Shown here: piece after piece, positions 63,401 to 64,000 of the stretch
How the letters are laid out: every line of letters starts with the position of its first letter
Position numbering within the stretch: the stretch's first letter is position 1
Assembly: GCA_016719785.1 (NCBI GenBank)
Contig: JADJYJ010000032.1
Location: 49,766 to 113,765 of the forward strand
Origin: Candidatus Amarolinea dominans
GTDB taxonomy: Bacteria > Chloroflexota > Anaerolineae > SSC4 > Amarolineaceae
Length of the DNA stretch: 64,000 bases
Reading direction: 5' to 3'
The notes under the pieces: generated by a model
The model's database searches: none
The model's input: only the letters and a program-made list of their open reading frames with translations
Told to the model about the DNA's origin: nothing
Position numbers and translations under genes: made by a program

Positions 63401-64000
63401 TGCGGTCCGCAGACGGCATGCCGCCAATCACATTTTTTTGTTGAGCGCGCACGTTGACGCCGCGCGTTTGAAAACTGGAGAACATGACTGCCATCGGGCT
63501 GCCAGGCTTTTGAAATTGCAAGCGATCGGGTTTTACCGCGACCACCGGCGGGAAGCCAATGCCGTTGTAGTAGGAAAACGCCCACGTTGGCATCGAAGCC
63601 GTAGATCCCCATATTGCACCACGTTGTGGTGGCTGGTGACAGTCAGGCCGTCGAAGGCAAGATCGCGACCATCCAGCGCCACCGTCACGCTGGCGTTGAA
63701 GGCGTGCCAGGTCAACGGGGCCGTGTTGGGGCTGGCGCCGAGCGCGCTGTAGCCATCAATCGTGACGCCGCCGCTGCTGTCGTAAGCTTGACGGGAGTAA
63801 TAGAACAATCGTGCCGCTGATGGCAAACTGGATCAGGTCAGCGCCAGGGCAAACGGCCGAAGGTTTGCAGCGGCTTGCGGCGACCGGGAATTATCGTCGG
63901 TAGCGCACAGACAGTCGTTCGCGTTCGTATCGGCCCCGTCATCCAGCGTGTTGACCCTGATAGAACTGTTGGCGGGAGGTTGCTGCAGGTTGAGGCGCCG
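60476..64000 (-). CDS. Secreted CSLREA / parallel beta-helix protein with C-terminal dockerin, partial and frameshifted
   Basis: More than 1,100 residues; the N-terminus lies beyond the right edge. From the right: a CSLREA-like start (VNTLDDGADTNANDCLCATD near 63,950), many NosD-type beta-helix rungs (NVISGNRFCRGVRIEGN, NLISSNPSAGIIITGAGSDR), another CSLREA-like block (LGDSADANVGDCLS near 62,300), an Ig-like part (LISYRVDSAVAASYPITVEF), and two Ca-binding dockerin loops (DVDRSGSVDIVD, then DANCDGFLDVTDL). Frame breaks occur every few hundred bases. Dockerin pairs with cohesin or acts as a Ca module; no cohesin is in the window. Function: surface or extracellular structural protein. Confidence 0.65.

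Overview
The window looks like a chromosomal piece of an uncultured Chloroflexota bacterium (Anaerolineae-like). This is inferred from gene content and style: high GC, Chloroflexota-type DUF6391 and NusG-like genes, a Pro-Thr-rich tailed TPR protein, large secreted OmpL47/CSLREA/dockerin proteins, many GT-C membrane glycosyltransferases and abundant short dispersed repeats. No rRNA, tRNA or CRISPR array was recognised.

Layout. 0-5 kb: HD hydrolase, MFS exporter, GNAT acetyltransferase, RIP metalloprotease and a small secreted protein. 5-10.7 kb: a GT-C-like membrane protein on the + strand, then a minus-strand set of a NusG paralogue, an SDR epimerase/dehydratase and a UDP-sugar dehydrogenase (surface polysaccharide precursors). 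11-14.3 kb: a MoaD/ThiS-like protein with a tail, a DUF3307 protein, glycogen synthase and a PaaI-type thioesterase. 14.5-20.6 kb: a 1,580-residue secreted protein, three tandem 275-bp repeats, and a MazE-like antitoxin next to a MazF remnant. 20.7-23.4 kb: TauE/SafE, rhodanese and glutamine synthetase. 23.8-27.5 kb: a MacAB-like efflux set. 28-30 kb: a NarL-type two-component pair. 30.3-38.8 kb: an OmpL47-type secreted protein, a TPR membrane protein, a BNR propeller and a GAF/PAS sensor kinase. 38.8-44.6 kb: two GT-C glycosyltransferases flanking a Tat small subunit and a GMC oxidoreductase. 44.7-45.7 kb: AbiEii-type toxin and partner. 45.7-48.3 kb: a TetR-controlled MFS operon with a near-consensus promoter and operator. 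48.3-59.9 kb: a minus-strand train of UMF1-type MFS, two GT-C proteins, polyprenol-phosphate-type GT2, methyltransferase, flippase-like protein, second GT2, DUF6391 and holA. 60-64 kb: a small coiled-coil gene and a CSLREA/beta-helix/dockerin protein running off the right edge.

The most unusual signal is a family of 35-bp palindromes (16-bp arm, 3-4 nt loop, 16-bp arm) between 38.7 and 54.6 kb. They lie inside the open frames of GT-C genes, read in all three phases, or at gene junctions where they supply the stop codon of one gene and the start codon of the next. A relative at 46.29 kb keeps the inner stem but has a different, still paired, outer stem.

From about 51.7 kb to the right edge nearly every gene is broken by single-base losses. 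Every break I resolved fits loss from a short homopolymer run, so I read these as sequence errors, not decay, and give the reconstructed gene spans. The remaining genes are mostly tightly packed, with many 4-base ATGA/GTGA overlaps.
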